A stretch of 5,054 nucleotides of DNA from an uncultured Faecalibacterium sp. (GTDB lineage Bacteria; Bacillota; Clostridia; Oscillospirales; Ruminococcaceae): NCBI GenBank assembly GCA_900772565.1, contig CAAHET010000192.1, positions 1 through 5,054 on the forward strand. The letters run 5' to 3'. This document shows, one piece after another, positions 4,792 to 5,054 of the stretch. The position numbers and the translations under genes are program-made. Position 1 is the stretch's first letter, and each line of letters starts with the position of its first letter. The notes below the pieces were generated by a model. The model searched no databases. It saw only the letters and a program-made list of their open reading frames with translations, and was not told where the DNA came from.

Positions 4792-5054
4792 TCACGACTG
4801 ATGAACTGAAAGTGCAGCTGGCCGAGCACGCCAAGGCCGTTAAGGACCTGGAAGAAGCACTGGCCATTGAAGCAAGCCGCAAGCGCGTGCAGGAGCTGGA
4901 GCACACCATGTCTCGCCCCGGCTTTTATGATGATGCCGAACTGAGCAAGAAGGTCTTTGACGAGGTCGGCGACCTGAAGGGCAAGCTGAACCGCTTTGAA
5001 AAGCTGCAGGGCCTGTACGATGACGCCGAGACCATGCTGGAGATGCTGGACGAG
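4788..5054 (+). CDS. prfB: peptide chain release factor 2, N-terminal part (cut by window edge)
   Basis: RF2 recognises UGA and UAA stop codons in the ribosomal A site and triggers release of the finished peptide. Only the first 89 residues are visible. They form the helical N-terminal domain, with alternating Leu/Glu/Lys heptads (DLEEALAIEASRKRVQELE, 20-38) and the RF2 landmark RPGFYDD (43-49), usually PDFWDD in relatives, here with Tyr for Trp. The catalytic GGQ and anticodon-like SPF motifs lie beyond the edge. Compared with Escherichia coli RF2, codons 25/26 (CTG GCC, 4860-4865) align without gaps with the CUU-UGA-C programmed frameshift site, which is missing here. The start is constrained because the same frame holds a TAG at 4782-4784, two codons before the ATG. 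An AGAGG ribosome binding site lies about 10 nt upstream. RF1 was considered but its N-terminus differs. Confidence 0.9.
   Translation, partial: MITTDELKVQLAEHAKAVKDLEEALAIEASRKRVQELEHTMSRPGFYDDAELSKKVFDEVGDLKGKLNRFEKLQGLYDDAETMLEMLDE

Noticed and set aside
4659..4904. An 81-codon minus-strand open frame over the prfB start
   Set aside because: It is antisense to prfB and its leader hairpin, and its protein matches no family that I recognise.

Overview
The window looks like chromosomal DNA from a moderately GC-rich Gram-positive anaerobe of the Clostridia. The guess of an Oscillospiraceae or Faecalibacterium-like gut bacterium is inference. It rests on the rpsF-ssb-rpsR order, strong AGGAGG ribosome binding sites, a cysteine-bearing (C+) ribosomal protein S18, and a RING/zinc-ribbon/DUF2628-like membrane protein. 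I see no mobile element, CRISPR array, tRNA or rRNA, and nothing that suggests recent transfer.

Positions 1-1102 (minus strand): the ribosomal protein S6 operon, read leftwards as rpsF (S6), ssb (single-stranded DNA-binding protein) and rpsR (S18, cut by the window edge). Its promoter is a perfect consensus (TTGACA, 17 bp, TATAAT). The leader of about 100 nt folds into two strong hairpins, which fits the known S6:S18 autoregulatory leader of rpsF operons. Positions 1103-2495 (plus strand): a divergent single gene for a CPA2/NapA-type sodium/proton antiporter. It has its own promoter, a leader with two mutually exclusive pairings, and a very strong terminator. Positions 2496-4566 (minus strand): a second perfect hairpin that terminates the opposing genes, then galU (UDP-glucose pyrophosphorylase), and upstream of it a zinc-finger membrane protein of unknown function. 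Positions 4567-5054 (plus strand): a divergent promoter, a structured leader and the first 89 codons of prfB (release factor 2).

Most of the window is housekeeping: ribosome assembly, DNA replication and repair, cell-envelope sugar nucleotide supply, ion homeostasis and translation termination. The less ordinary signals lie in control regions. They are the rpsF leader, the switch-like antiporter leader, and above all the prfB 5' region. There the classical UGA frameshift at codons 25/26 is absent. Instead a 45-nt hairpin precedes a 12-codon open frame that ends in UGA overlapping the prfB AUG. I found no convincing evidence of a new multi-gene system.
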